A stretch of DNA of 64,000 nt from Posidonia oceanica (Eukaryota > Streptophyta > Magnoliopsida > Alismatales > Posidoniaceae), in NCBI GenBank assembly GCA_037176725.1, contig JAZBRS010000013.1:12403001-12467000 (forward strand). Reading direction: 5' to 3'. Positions 37,001-49,400 of the stretch are shown piece by piece. Below the pieces are notes generated by a model. That model made no database searches and had not been told where the DNA came from. It saw only the letters and a list, made by a program, of their open reading frames with translations. Numbering within the stretch: position 1 is the first letter of the stretch; each line of letters starts with the position of its first letter. The position numbers and the translations under genes were made by a program.

Positions 37001-38954
37001 AGGTCAAAGCCGACATTTCTATCAGGGACTTGATCCACACCTCTGCCGAACACCGCGAGGCTTTTCTTCGTGTGTTCCAGGCTGCCCGTGTGTCCCGGTC
37101 CATTGAGCCTTCAGCCTTGGAGAGCATGGTTGGGTTGATTGCGGAGCCCCAGGTCATCTCTTTTACGAGTGATGAGCTGCCTCCGGCGGGGATTAATCAC
37201 AACCAGCCCCTATTCGTCACGGTGCAGTTCAAAAACTTTCGCATTCCCCTAACACTGGTTGATAATGGGTCAGGCCTTAACGTCTGCCCCTTGCGTACTG
37301 CAACCAAGCTCGGATTCAAAGTCGAGGACATCACGCCAGCCGTGAAGGGAATGACAGCCTTTGACAACACTCACCATGACGCTCTAGGGGTCCTGATTAT
37401 TCCTCTTGCTATTGGCCCGGTTGTCTTCGACGTAGAATTCTATGTCGTCGACTTGCAGCCGAACTTCAATCTTCTGCTTGGGCGCCCTTGGCTCCACAAG
37501 CATCAGGTCCTTCCTTCGACCCTCCATCGAATGATAAAGTACCGTCGCGGCGACGATGTCATTGTCGTCATGGCGGAGAACTTTGAGAAGGAGCGGATCG
37601 AAGCAGTCTCCCCCGTGTCTTCGCAATCTATCCCGTTTGACCCCGAGACTTCTGAAGCCCTATATCGCGTTAATCGGTGTGAGCCGGTTAACTTCATTCC
37701 TGATCTTGAACGTGTCAACTCCTTGACCGTTCACAGCAACCCCTTTCGAATGGTCGAGAATGTATGTCACAGGTGGGGTTACATAAAGGGTACGCCGCTC
37801 GAGTGTCACGGCCAGGGGATCGCAGAGCCGATCGTAGCAGTGGAGCGAAGGAAATCTGAAGGCCTCGGCTACGAGCCCAAGACCAACGAAGATCACTACT
37901 CTCAGCTCAACAATCCAGAACCAGCCATTCCCAGAGACCTCACTAACTTTACTAGTGCAGGAACCCTGGGATCGACCGACGATCAAGACACGGTACCGAC
38001 AGAGGATTGGGTGTGTGTTGAGGACTACTACTTGGATGAGGAGCAGTCTGGCACAACAGAGGCAGTCCCAACCAGCACAGCAGAAACAATGATCAGAGCA
38101 GAGGCCACACAGTCAATCTATTCAGCTCTTCCTCTGGCAGAAACAGCAGGCAGCTCAGCAGGCCCTGTGGCAGAACTGGCAAGTTCCCACTCTTTTGCAG
38201 CCACATCAGCTTCCCAAGAACAGACAGCAGCAGTGCAGGAGTCAGGGACACTCCTTCTGGCAGAATCAAGCATGCTACCAACGGTCACAGCAACATCAGT
38301 GCCACTGTCCCTATCTCTGGAGGGGCGGTCAATCAATACAGTCAACAGCTCGGCTCAGCCCGCTTCAGCAGCCACATCTCTAGGAATGCAGCAGGCGCAG
38401 TCCGCTTCGCATCCTCCTGACAACCAGCAGCAGCTCTCATGGCAAGACCCCATGGCGTCAGAGGCTGCACTCTCTCAGTTACGGCCCGATACAAAAGGCC
38501 AACTGAGCACTACACTCTCCGGGCCCTTGAGCCCTCTGAAGAGCACCCTTGCTTACTCTCCAACAGTGACCCTGGCAGCATATCCATCTATGGCACCGCT
38601 GACTTGTCTATTTGGGCCTTCTACATCAGAGTTGCCACCATCGGACGCGCCCGTGAACCAGATCATGCAGATTCCCAGGGCAGCAATCCGCCTTGCAGCC
38701 GGGCCAGTGCCGCAGGCCCCCGGCGCCTACTACGTCGACTCCCCCTCAGACGAGGAAGAAGGAGTGGCGATAGAAGCCCAGGTCGATTCTTGGATGTCTG
38801 ACTTAGAGCTACTCTATCAAGAACAGATCAAGTCGATAGCAGAAGACCTGGCAGAGCATCAAGCCGCAGAAAGGAAAGGGAAAGCCGTGGTTACGGACCC
38901 TCCTCTGCAAGAAGACCATGCCTCTATCATGGTCCTGGAAGAAGACTCAGCAGC
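34051..38954 (+). pseudogene. gag: A gag-protease, one stop, truncated by insertion
   Basis: ATG at 34051 (MAQYVSEP, purine at -3 and G at +4), the start shared with B and E. Order: Pro-rich N-terminal region, capsid region (about 35100-35640), Ser/Asn-rich stretch (about 35650-35720), C-H-H-C zinc knuckle (36064-36105), Pro-rich linker, aspartic protease with VDNGSG near 37258 and LLGRPWLHKH near 37471, then an acidic Ser-rich linker. A TAG at 36409-36411 replaces a Ser codon of B; the frame is otherwise open from 34051 to the cut. Positions 35003-36167 are nearly identical to B. Confidence 0.9.
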
Positions 38955-41900
38955 TGTTGACACCCCATTTCGACAAGGCTGAATCGGCAGATCTCTCTGG
39001 CGGCTAGGAAAAACCCAAAATCGCACATTTCTCTTCATCCTTCTTCCCAAATCAAAACTCCAGCTCAAACCTCAAAGCCAAACCTAGAACCACACCCATT
39101 TTCTAACCCCAAAACCTTACCCTGGAACCGTCCCAAAACCTAACCCTGAAACCATCCAAAACCCAAGCCAAAACCAAACCCTAACCCTCCTTTTTACCCT
39201 TCAAAACTAGCCAACTTGACCTAAGCCTTTACCCCTCTTCCCGAGCTCAAAACTTGACCAAAATCCATAGGAAAATCCACCAACACCCACTCAACAAACC
39301 TACTCTAGAACCTAGAAATTTCTAAACCTAACCCATTCCCAAAAACCCTAGAAAACCTAGGTGAATTTCCCCTTTTTCTACACCTTGAAACCCCTCCAAA
39401 ACCTTCTTAGAATCAAACCAAAACCTCAGACCTAATGCCTTAAGCCCTAGACTACCCGCTCGCCAATTTTCATCCCATTCCGAGACCTTTAAGACCTCCA
39501 TTCACCCAAATTATCCTTTTCTCTCTCCAGGATTATCATTTTCTCTCTCCTCTCTCTCTCCTGATTATCATCTCCCTTTTCATCCCCTTCTTGCCCTTTC
39601 CCTGGCCTGGCTATGGGCCCCCTTTGTGCTTCTATCCCTTCTCTATCTTATTCCTATTTTTATTTTATTTTTAGCATTTTCTCTGAATTTTAAAAAATCA
39701 TTTCCCTCCAACTCATCTCTTTCCCTTTTATTTCTCCCTTTTTCCATTTTCTTCCTCCTTCTCTTTTCCTTTTCTTTCTTTTGCAAAGACCCATAAAAAC
39801 CCCTAAAAATCCATAAAATTCCAAAACATAAAAGAGACAAACCAGAACTCTAAGGAAAACAATTAAAAAACATTAAGCAATCAATTAAAAAACTTAAACT
39901 TAACTAAATCAAGCTAAAAAGAAAATCAAGCATGCAAACTAAAAAAATGCGAAACAAACCAAAATAAAATACTGAAAAATCTAGAAAAAACTAAAACAAA
40001 ACCAAGACCCACCAAAAGTAAAAACCCTACCAAAAGAATTAAAAATAAACCCTAAAAAAGAAGTGAAACAATTAAGAACACTAAGATAAGTGATTAATGA
40101 AAGAAAAAGCTTAACTTAACAAACCTAAGGAAAACAATTTAAGAACTCAATTAAAAAGAATGAAGAACACATCAAAAGGACTTGAAGACTCTTAATCAAA
40201 CAAGAGAAACCTAATTAAAAAACATCAAGAAAAATCAGCAAATAAAAATTAAAAAAACCTAATCCAAAAGACTTAAGAAAGAAAAACCCTAAGAAGACTA
40301 AAACTTAAAAACCTAAAAACAATCCTAATTAATATGAAAATAAATCCTAAAAAATCCTAATCAATATCCTAAAATGCTCAACAAGAAAAACACAATTTTT
40401 AAAACAATTTAAAAGGATTTAACAAACACTTAATCAAGTGAAAACTAATTAAAAGCAAAACCAAAACCCTAAAACCCTAATCAAGCCCAAAACACACTAA
40501 TTAACCTAAAAACAGTCACTAAAAATCTAATTAAAATCCTAACTCACAACACAACTTTTCTAGTATTTTTACTTATTTTTAGTTTATTTTTTTTCTTCTT
40601 CTAATTTTATTTCCTTTCTCTTCCTTTCTTCTTCTTCTTTACTTTCTTTCCCACTTCTCATTCCTCTCTTCCTCCCCTTCATTTTCTTTCCTTTTACTGT
40701 GCTCAAGGCCCAGCCCATGTCCAACTTCTTCTTCTTCCCTCCATCCCTTCTTCTTCTTCCACTCTCCTCCTCTCTCACAACCTGCAAACGACAACACCTC
40801 TCCCCATTGGTTTTCTTTTTTTCAAACCTCCCTGACACCACCTTGACCTTCCGGCCATCACCCATCACCCATGACCCAGACCACTTCCTCCATGCCCTGC
40901 CAATGGTAGCAGAAGACCAAGACTTCCCCTCACCTTGACCGACAGAAAATGCAGAGAGAGGGGGAGAACAAAACCCAGATTCCCACCCAAAAAAAGAAGA
41001 GTTCTTTCGACACCAAGCAACCCAGAGTGCTCCTGCTTCCTTGTGCATCTTCCACATCCAGAAACCACCCAGAAAACGACCTGAAACCCCCCCAAACAAC
41101 GATCTTCTCTTCACCTCACAGAGCAACCTTCCCCCTGGCCTCTCCAGCACCACAGTCATCAGAAGCCTCCCAGATCTCACCACCCAACTCACCAGACCAC
41201 CACCTTCACGACCCAACCCTCGCTTCAGTCCCAAACCTCCCACAGCCTCCACGAACCACCACAAACACCTTGCACGGAAACTGCCCAGAAACCTTCCAAC
41301 ATCCACACCACCTTCTTCAGACCTTGCCAACCCATTTAAACTCCTCCATCGCGTTCCTGGAGCCTCCAGCAACCCAGAGTGACCTCCACCTTGGCCCGAA
41401 GGGCCACACACCGCCCCGGCGACCTCAACCCCAACTTCGGCACCCAAAAACATTGGATCTCCCTCCGACGAGCGAAACGCACTTTTGGACGCATCGGGAG
41501 CTTCCCCAGCACGCGTGGAGCACACCGGTACCCCGCAGCAGCTCCCAGACCCCTTCGAACGCCGCCACTGTCCTCCTCCGGCCGGCCACAACCCACCGAC
41601 GTCGGGGGCACGATCCGGCTAGCGTAACAGGTGACTACCTATACCAATGTGTTCCTTGTGTGAATGTGGTCATTTCGACTATTTTTTCGGATTTTTTCAT
41701 GCATTGTGCCGCCCTCTGGGCCTCGCCGGAGTTGCCAACTCCGTCGACCAATCCCACCGCCTCCGCCGCGCGACGCCGCCGCCAGACCCGCGTGCCGCCT
41801 CCGCCAGCCTCCGGGCTACCGTACCACGCCTCCAGCTCTGTCCCAGGCCGCCGCCCGCCACTGCTCCACCATGCCCCGCCGCTGCTCCGCGCAGCCTCTG

Positions 41901-43529
41901 CCGGCAGCACAATGCTGCGCGCGGGAGGAAGGAGAAGGCACTGTAGCAATATTTGATGTTTTTAAAACTTAAATATAGTTTAGATGCATGCATTGAAATA
42001 AATTCTGTTATGTTTTTGTTATTACACTTTGGTCCTGTTTGATTTAAGATCTATTTAATTTTGATTTAAAATCATGTGGAATTACGGTTAAAATCTACAA
42101 TTTTGCTTATTTACACTTTCATCCAGCTGCAGTTCATGTTCTTTGGTTGCCTTTTAATTAAAGTCCTGCATGTTTCTTTTATTGCGTGATGGTCCTCTGT
42201 TGTTGTGATCCTAGTTGTACTACTTTGAATCTAGTCCAGTAAGTTGCCATATTTGCATATCAGTACGTTCTTAGTTCAACATGGCTTGCTACGCTTTATT
42301 GTTTGCCCCAGCATGTTTTTTATTTTTGCGTTTAGGTCCTTTAGATGTTGAATGCCATTTAAAAGCTTGCTGTTATCTTATTAAATTGCTGTTAAGTCCT
42401 GATCTTTGCATTATTTGCATGTTGGTCCTTTGATCTGTTATATCATGCATCCTGTTTGCATCCCCTGTTTACTGCATTGCATGCTTAGCTCTGGCTTCCT
42501 GATTTTGCATATAGGTCCTCTGCATCATGCATAGCATGCATTTAGCTTGCATTTTTCTTACGAAATTGCATTTCAACCCCTACATGTTTTAAAATTGCAT
42601 ATAGATCCTCCGTGCGGTTGCAAAGCGTATTCCAGTGCATGATTACTTTATTAGGTTGCATTTTGAACCCTGCATCCTGCAAAATTGCATCCAGACCCCT
42701 AAGCTTTCAAAAATCTTGCATAAAAAGCCTTGAACTTTTCAAAATCTTTGCATTTAAGTCCCTAATTTTCTGAAGAATCATCTTTAGGTCTTTTCTTGCA
42801 TTTTGCATGCATTGCACTCATGCATTCTTGCATTTTTGCACTCCTTGCACGCACTTAAACACTCTTAGCTCCCATTCGTAGGGGAGGACCTATTTTGCAC
42901 ACCCCTAGGACCTCCTGAACACTTAGATCTGTTCTTCTCTCCTGTTCTGGCCTTTCCGCCCTGAAGCTGCGATATCTTTCAATCCGGCCGTTGGATCTTC
43001 CTAAACAAGCTGCCCAGGCGACCGCAGTGAAGCGCTCTTCAGCACGGACCAAGCAGACTTCAGATCAGACCCCAGGATTTCCAGGTATGCCCTCCTGAAC
43101 CTTTGCACTGCATTCATTCGCATGCCATTTGCATAGTTTGCCTCGTTTTCGCTTTCGGTCTCTTTGAGCATGTAGAATAGGACCTCCCCTTCTTGTCTAT
43201 CAATTCCAATCCCCGTTTCGCGTATTCTTGAGTGTTTTGTGTTGTGTTTTCCCGGGTTTTGCCACTTAATGTGACTTTCTTCCCTCTTTTCCACGATCCG
43301 ATCGCATCGCGAGCTTTGGGCAGCGTGCGAGACACACCGTGGAGCGGTTTAGTGGGAAACGGTCACAAAGAGGCGGTAATCCCTCCGTTTGCTCACTCTC
43401 CCCTTTGCAGGTCTTTACACCTGCTCTGTGCGGCCCCGAACAGCGTCTGTTCTCACACACGCGCTGTCTTACCTCTCTTTGGCTTCTTCTGATCTTTTTC
43501 TTTGCATTAGCATTCGCATAGCTTTTCCG

Positions 43530-44500
43530 GGGTTTTGTTTCGCTGTTTTGGCACCGTTTTGCGTGCCTGCTTTGCTTTTGCACCGTTTTGCGCGCCCGTC
43601 TTGTTTTGGCACCATTTCGCGTGCTCGTAATCGTCTTTTTGCATCGTTTTGCGTGCCAATCTGTTTTGTTGTCTCGTTTTGCGTGCCGCCTTGCTTTTTC
43701 GCTCATTTTGCCTGTCGATTTCGTTTCTTTTGCACCGTTTTGCGTGCCATTCTGCTTTCTTGCCTCGTTTCGCGCCCGTCTTGTTTTTCGCTTGCTTTGC
43801 GTGCCGGTTTCGTTCTTTTTGCATCGTTTTGCGTGCCATTCTGTTTTGTTGTCTCGTTTTGCGTGCCGCCTTGCTTTTTCGCTCATTTTGCCTGCCGATT
43901 TCGTTTCTTTTGCACCGTTTTGCGTGCCATTCTGCTTTCTTGCCTCGTTTCGCGCCCGTCTTGTTTTTCGCTTGCTTTGCGTGCCGGTTTCGTTCTTTTT
44001 GCATCGTTTTGCGTGCCATTCTGTTTTGTTGTCTCGTTCTGCGTGCCGCCTTGCTTTTTCGCTCATTTTGCCTGCCGATTTCGTTTCTTTTGCACCGTTT
44101 TGCGTGCCATTCTGCTTTCTTGCCTCGTTCGCGCCCGTCTTGTTTTTCGCTTGCTTTGCGTGCCGGTTTCTTTCTTTTTGCATCGTTTTGCGTGCCATTC
44201 TGTTTTGTTGTCTCGTTTTGCGTGCCGCCTTGCTTTTTCGCTCATTTTGCCCGCCGATTTCGTTCTTTTTGCACCGTTTTGCGTGCCATTCTGCTTTCTT
44301 GCCTCGTTTCGGGGCCGTCTTGTTTTTCGCTTGTTTTGCGTGCCGATTTCGTTCTTTTTGCATCGTATTGCGTGCCATTCTGTTTTATTGTCTCGTTTTG
44401 CGTGCCGCCTTACTTTTTTTCGCTTGTTTTGCGCACCGGTTTCGCTCTTTCGCATCGTTTTGCGTGCGTTGTTCGCTTCCCGCCTCGTTTTGCGTGTTTC
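43530..44500. repeat. 30-bp minisatellite with 180-bp higher-order repeat in LTR B
   Basis: About 31 units of about 30 bp. From about 43640 to 44420 six different units form a 180-bp block repeated about four times; for example the line starting 43741 recurs at 43921 and, with a 1-bp loss, at 44101. This is newer amplification on top of the older 30-bp array. Long open frames across it are artefacts. Confidence 0.9.
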
Positions 44501-44572
44501 GCGCCGTTTTCTCTTGCATGTCGATCCCATTGCATGGTTTTTACGCTGTTTTGTTTTCTCACTTGCATTTGC

Positions 44573-44578
44573 ATATAG
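44573..44578 (+). promoter_or_regulatory. Candidate TATA-like element in B's LTR
   Basis: ATATAG within TTTGCATATAGGGC, just upstream of the conserved GATGCTTACTGCCTGGAG block. The same place reads ATATAA in F (18074-18079) and ATATAC in A (32142-32147), and is lost in E. If real, the R region would start about 30 bp downstream. No other evidence. Confidence 0.3.
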
Positions 44579-45154
44579 GGCTGTGATGCTTACTGCCTGG
44601 AGTTCTCACGAGCTAGGTTTCGCCTGGTTCGGAACACGGACAACGTAGCTGAGCACTTAGAGAGCACGTTTACTTCCCTGCCTTGCTTTTTTCCCACTTA
44701 GAGCACTCCTTGAGCATTCATTTAGGCATTCATAGGCACATAGGTATTCAATCCTGCATTTCCCTGCATATGCAAGCGTAAGCCTAGAAAGACCGATTCT
44801 CGGGCGTGTCGGGGGTGCCTAACACCTTCCCCGCGCGTAACAGGAGTCCTTGCCCTGTCTTCTGGCCCGCCATGACCATATTGCCCCTATCCTAGGCTAG
44901 AGTCATCTCATTTGCATTCATTTGCATTTGTTCTCCTTTGCACTGCTTTGCTTTGCATTTCATTCTTGGTTTTGCGTGTTAATCCACGCATTTCCCCCGG
45001 TTTTCCTTGTCTCCCGTTAATAGACATGGTGGCGACTCTGATTTGTCTTATCTTTCCCTTTTCTCCTCGATTTTAAGTGTTTTCGAGTTGAGCCTCTTCC
45101 TCGGATCCAATCGCCGCTAATTAGCGAGCCTGATTCCGATCGGGATCGCTACAG

Positions 45155-45172
45155 TGGCGACTCTGCTGGGGA
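45155..45172 (+). other. B primer-binding site (tRNA-Arg-like)
   Basis: TGGCGACTCTGCTGGGGA, one base after the LTR end at 45153. It has two differences from the remembered tRNA-Arg complement and one from A's PBS. Confidence 0.8.
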
Positions 45173-46483
45173 TGATCAGACTCCGGCTTTCGCTCTTGGC
45201 TTTTTCGCTCGCTTGTTTTGCAGCTTTGTCTGCCTTGTGTGCCTTCTTTGCCTGTTTTGCTCGCTTTTCTGTGCAAACTCCTAGCAAGTCGCTTCGTGGC
45301 TACTTTGCTTAGGTTTTGCACCTCTTTCGCCTCAGTTTGCGCTTCCTTTTGCTTGGCTTCGCTTATTTGCTTGTTTATTTACTTATTGCCTTGCTTATGC
45401 TGATATTTCTTTTACAGTCCGCTTACTTTTACCTTACTTAATCTTACTTGCTTATTATTGCTTTAATTCTTGCACATTGCATGTCTACATACTTTGTTTG
45501 GCTAAAATACATGCTTTTTGGATGTTGAATGCTTCTTTTACACTCTTGCTATGTCACTACACACGCACATACTATGCTTACATGCCTTTTGACTTGATGA
45601 ATGTTTCTTTTTCACCATCATATTCACAAACACTCACACATGCCATGAACATGCCTTTTGTTGTGTTGTATGATGGTTGCCTGCCATGCTTGACTGATTT
45701 TCTTCCCTTTCGCACTTGCCATGCTTAGGATAGTAGAGACTTGTCTGCTTCCCCCATTGTTAACTAAAAAATGCAAGTAAAAAGAACTTTTAGGGGCAAC
45801 TAGAGACTACAAACAATCCTTCACTCCCTTTGGTTAATAAAATGCGCAAGATAAAAAACTCTAATCATTTGCATAAGCATCATATAGGGCATGCATTCTT
45901 CTCCTCTGAGTCCACCTACTAGTCTGCGAAGGACGGTCCCGGCCTCTTGTTCCACTGCTTTGGGCGTGGCATAAGTTGGTCGGTCCGTCCCCTCCTTGTC
46001 CGGGGGTCGTGTCGGTGTTAGTAGAGGGTACCACCCACGCTTTGGCGGGGTAGAGGCCACCAACGCACCACCCAGTCATTACCTGAGCTTTGGGCCAGGA
46101 GTTAGGCAGGGGACCTACTTTTTCTGACCTGAGTCGATGACCCGTACATCCAGGGATACCCGGAGTAGACAACCTTACTAGGACACACTAGTTAGGTGAG
46201 GGGGGCATACTAGAAAGCATGCATATCATTCATGCCATTTAACTAACTCATTTGCATTCATCTTCTTAGTCTCTAACCCTAATTTCTTTCTGTTGTGTCA
46301 GCGTGATCGGTAAGCGAGTTCCCTTTGCCAGAGCTTGAGTACCGACCCTCGTTGACGCCCCTGTTGCGACCTACTCGCGACCATTCCCTTTCCGAGCTAT
46401 CCGCACTTGCGACGATAGCTCCTCTTAGGAAGCACCGCTTAAACACCCGTCGCAGCCCAGTTCTCACGCGCTCTAGGTCAGCA
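45173..46483 (+). other. B 5' leader (untranslated)
   Basis: No supported ORF. T-rich to about 45720, then the conserved leader segment (45870-46220) shared with A and E. The frame upstream of gag is open from about 46325 but has no ATG before 46484. Confidence 0.65.
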
Positions 46484-49400
46484 ATGGCCCAGTACGTTAG
46501 TGAGCCTTCTTTTACTCCCGTCACAGAGGGTGTTTCCGTTCCGGCCCCTCCGGTTGCTCCCTCTGTCCCTCTTGTTCCCCCTCCGACGCCAGGGTTTCCT
46601 CCTCTGACGTCTCTAGGTTCTCAGTACACCCCGGGACAGTGGCAAGCCTCCCTTCCTCCGGATCCGGTCGCCGAATCTATCTTGACGGCCGTTACTCGCG
46701 CTCCGGAGACGCCACTGCCCCCTCCGCCCCAGGGATACGTCGCTTTCGACATCCCTTCCACCGCTGCTGCGACCTTCTCTATAGAATCCTTCCCTCCCGG
46801 ACAGTCTGTGTCCGTGCCGCTTGTTTCTCAGCCTCCGCCGGCACTGCACTTCAGCGTCCCCACTGGCGAGACGCCCGAGGCACACTACCAGCACCTGATG
46901 GAGCTTGCCCAGAGACTGCAGGGCATGGCTCTATCAGTTCGTCCTCCTTCTGTCCCTGTCGTTCCTGAGGTTCCTCCGAGGCCAGTTCCTGCATTCCTTG
47001 CATCGACCTCTACACCTCCGCCTCGACCATCGTCGCAACTGCTCACGGTTCCGACGATGGGGGCTCGTTTACCGCCTCCTCCTGCACAACACTTGGCACA
47101 GCATGCTCCACTTCCTTCTGGTGGTCAACCCTTTGGATCGGCTGGAGCCCAGTACCTCACTGGCTCGCTGTCTGGCACCCCGCCTGCACAGCAACTGGTG
47201 CTCCGCCATCCTACCCCTGTCCCAGCACAGCATGGCATTTATTCTTCTCCTCTCCCTCAAGTCCAGCATCCTGCATACACTCCTGCATACACTATCCCCC
47301 AGCACGGATACGTCGGCCATCCCGTTGCTCCACCAGGCGACGCTATGGTAGATCCGGAGGAGCACTTAGGTGCGACCCATTCGGCGTATGTGCTCGCTAC
47401 CCCTGCTGATCCCTCTCCTCCAGCAGCAATCCAAGACCCCATCAATAACCGGATGGACGTCTTGGAGAAAGCACTACGACTAGTGCAGGGTACTGAGCAC
47501 CAGACCTACCAATTCCGAGACCTCTGCTGCTTTCCAGAGGCGGTACTCCCTCCGAAGTTCAAAATCCCGGACTTCGAGAAGTATAATGGTAGGGGCTGCC
47601 CCGTAGCACACTTGAAGGCGTATTGCGGTGATCTCGCTCAGCTTCAGGCTGACGAGAGGTTGCTGATCCGCTTGTTCCAGAAGAGTTTGACCGGGCCGGC
47701 ACTCAAGTGGTTCACATCACTCGATATGTCAGCCATCAAGACTTGGAACGACCTCAGTCAGGCGTTCCTGGAGCAATACTCCTTCAACCTCGATCTTGTC
47801 CCAAAGAGGGCGGACTTGATCGCCATCAAGCAGAATTCTGGCGAGCCGTTCGGGGAGTACGTCGGCCGCTGGCGCGCCCTTGCCTCTCAGGTTCGAGATA
47901 GACCCTCTGACGAGGAGTCTATCGAGATCGTTATCAAAGGGGCGCAGCCGTCTCTCGGAGCTCTACTTAGCATTCAGCCAGTCACTACTTTCGCGGCACT
48001 CATCAGAGCTGGAGCGCGCGTAGAGAGTTCTTTGCGGAGTGGCAACTTCCCGGCTCTCTCTGCGTTCGCTAAGCAGGCAGCGATCAGTAGCAGCAGTGCC
48101 AACAGCAGCATCTCCAACAACAACAACAGCGGCAGCAACAGCAACCGCCCGAAGAGGAAGGATTCGCCGAAACCCGCTGTTGCATTCGTCGATTCTCCTG
48201 CTGTGCCTGTTCGCTTGCCGTCTCGGCCTGCCCCAGCTCAGATGGTGTACGCTCCTGCACCTAGGAATCCACACACACCGCACATCACAACCACCGCTAG
48301 ACCGGTCTATCCTGCCGCACCGGTTCAGCAAGGCCCGTACCCGAGGCAAAGAAGACCACCCACTGAGAGGCGGAATTTCACCCCACTGGTGGAACCACTC
48401 ACGGTCATCTTGCCAAAGGTGGCATCGCTCCTGAAGTTCCCAGAGGTTCGTCCGCCGCCAAGCCCTCTGCTGCATTGGTTTAGGTCGGACCTCTTCTGCA
48501 ATTTCCATCGAAGCGTCGGGCATTCGACGGACAATTGCTTCTCCCTGCGGAACGCAATTCAGGACCTGATCGAATCGGGAACGATTGTGATCGACACGCA
48601 TGAGGCATCCACCCAAGCACGCACTCATGCATCTGCATCTCCAGCTGTTCCCCTGCATTCTGGCATCGTCCGCCAACCTTTACCGGAGCACTCTTATCCG
48701 GGAGGGGCGGGAACCTCAGGCGTCCACTCTGTCTTTCCTTCTGGGCCTGCTACCTCTGAAGTAGACCCTTCCGATCTTATCTCTGACATCTCTGAGCCTT
48801 TCCCGATCAGTCTCTACCTCGCGGCAGTTACCGGCTCCGAGTCGGGAATCCATTTGATCCGACCGCGTGCCAGGCCGGAGCACCCTCTCGCGCCTCCCAC
48901 CGTGCTCCCTCAGGCTCAATCCCCTGTGCACCTTCTAGCTAGGGCCCAGCCTAGTTCCCCTATCCACCTTTTAGGGCGACCTCAGCCACACCTTCTAGGC
49001 AGACCTCAACCTGCCCCAGCCTTCCCACCCCAACAACCATACCCCTTAGATAGACCTCGGCTACACCTCCTAGGCAGACCTCAACCTGCCCCAGCCTTCC
49101 CACCACAGCAACCATATCCCTTAGACAGACCCCAGTATCCTGTAGGTCCCCCTGTAACCCCTCCTGTGCTCGCAGCACGTGCTCCAGTCGTCTTCGATTT
49201 GACCCTGGACACCCATCGCGTCCCTTACAGCTACGCCACGGAAATGTGTGCGGAAGTAACGCGATCAGGGAGGGTTTACAGGCCCCCAGTGCCGGCAACT
49301 AGGCCAACTCACCCTAGACCTGTTATGCCCCCACCCTCAAGCCAACCCATAGCAGATCCAACCCCAGATCAGCCCGTAGTTAGCCAAATCCCTACCCAGC

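Larger units (their letters stand above)
27076..38954 (+). mobile_element. Element A: Tat/Ogre-type retrotransposon, 5' part
   Basis: LTR (27076-32720), PBS, leader and gag-PR, cut at 38954 by the start of B's 5' LTR. The cut falls in the gag-PR/pol linker, in codons equal to LEDSA of B, so the break is an insertion and not an element end. A itself interrupts C's RNase H. The five bases before A are ACTGC and the five before B are GCAGC; matching copies are expected after the respective 3' LTRs outside the window. A's pol should lie beyond B. Confidence 0.88.
38955..45153 (+). repeat. B 5' LTR
   Basis: TGTTGACACCCCATTTCGAC to GGGATCGCTACA, 6,199 bp. Contents: C-rich start; pyrimidine-/A-rich core 39510-40690; GC-rich part 40690-41950; T-rich degenerate repeats 42000-42800; 30-bp/180-bp array 43530-44500; conserved 3' end with GATGCTTACTGCC and GGGGGTGCCTAACACC blocks. 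Open frames on both strands here are unsupported by any family match. Confidence 0.95.

Noticed and set aside
39168..40490. Interstitial telomere repeats
   Set aside because: CCCTAA and AAACCCTAA words are scattered in A-rich LTR sequence and never form a regular seven-base array.
40584..41591. 335-residue minus-strand frame in B's LTR, repeated in the 3' LTR
   Set aside because: Lies in GC- and pyrimidine-rich LTR sequence, is broken by the one-base difference between the two LTRs, and has no recognisable domain.
40949..41956. 335-residue plus-strand frame in B's LTR
   Set aside because: Low-complexity Pro/Ser/Thr composition from C-rich DNA; frame changes in the 3' LTR copy through the extra C.
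43266..44648. Open frames of 300-420 residues in LTR B, rich in KARRHAKR or CVPFCF motifs
   Set aside because: Same minisatellite artefact.
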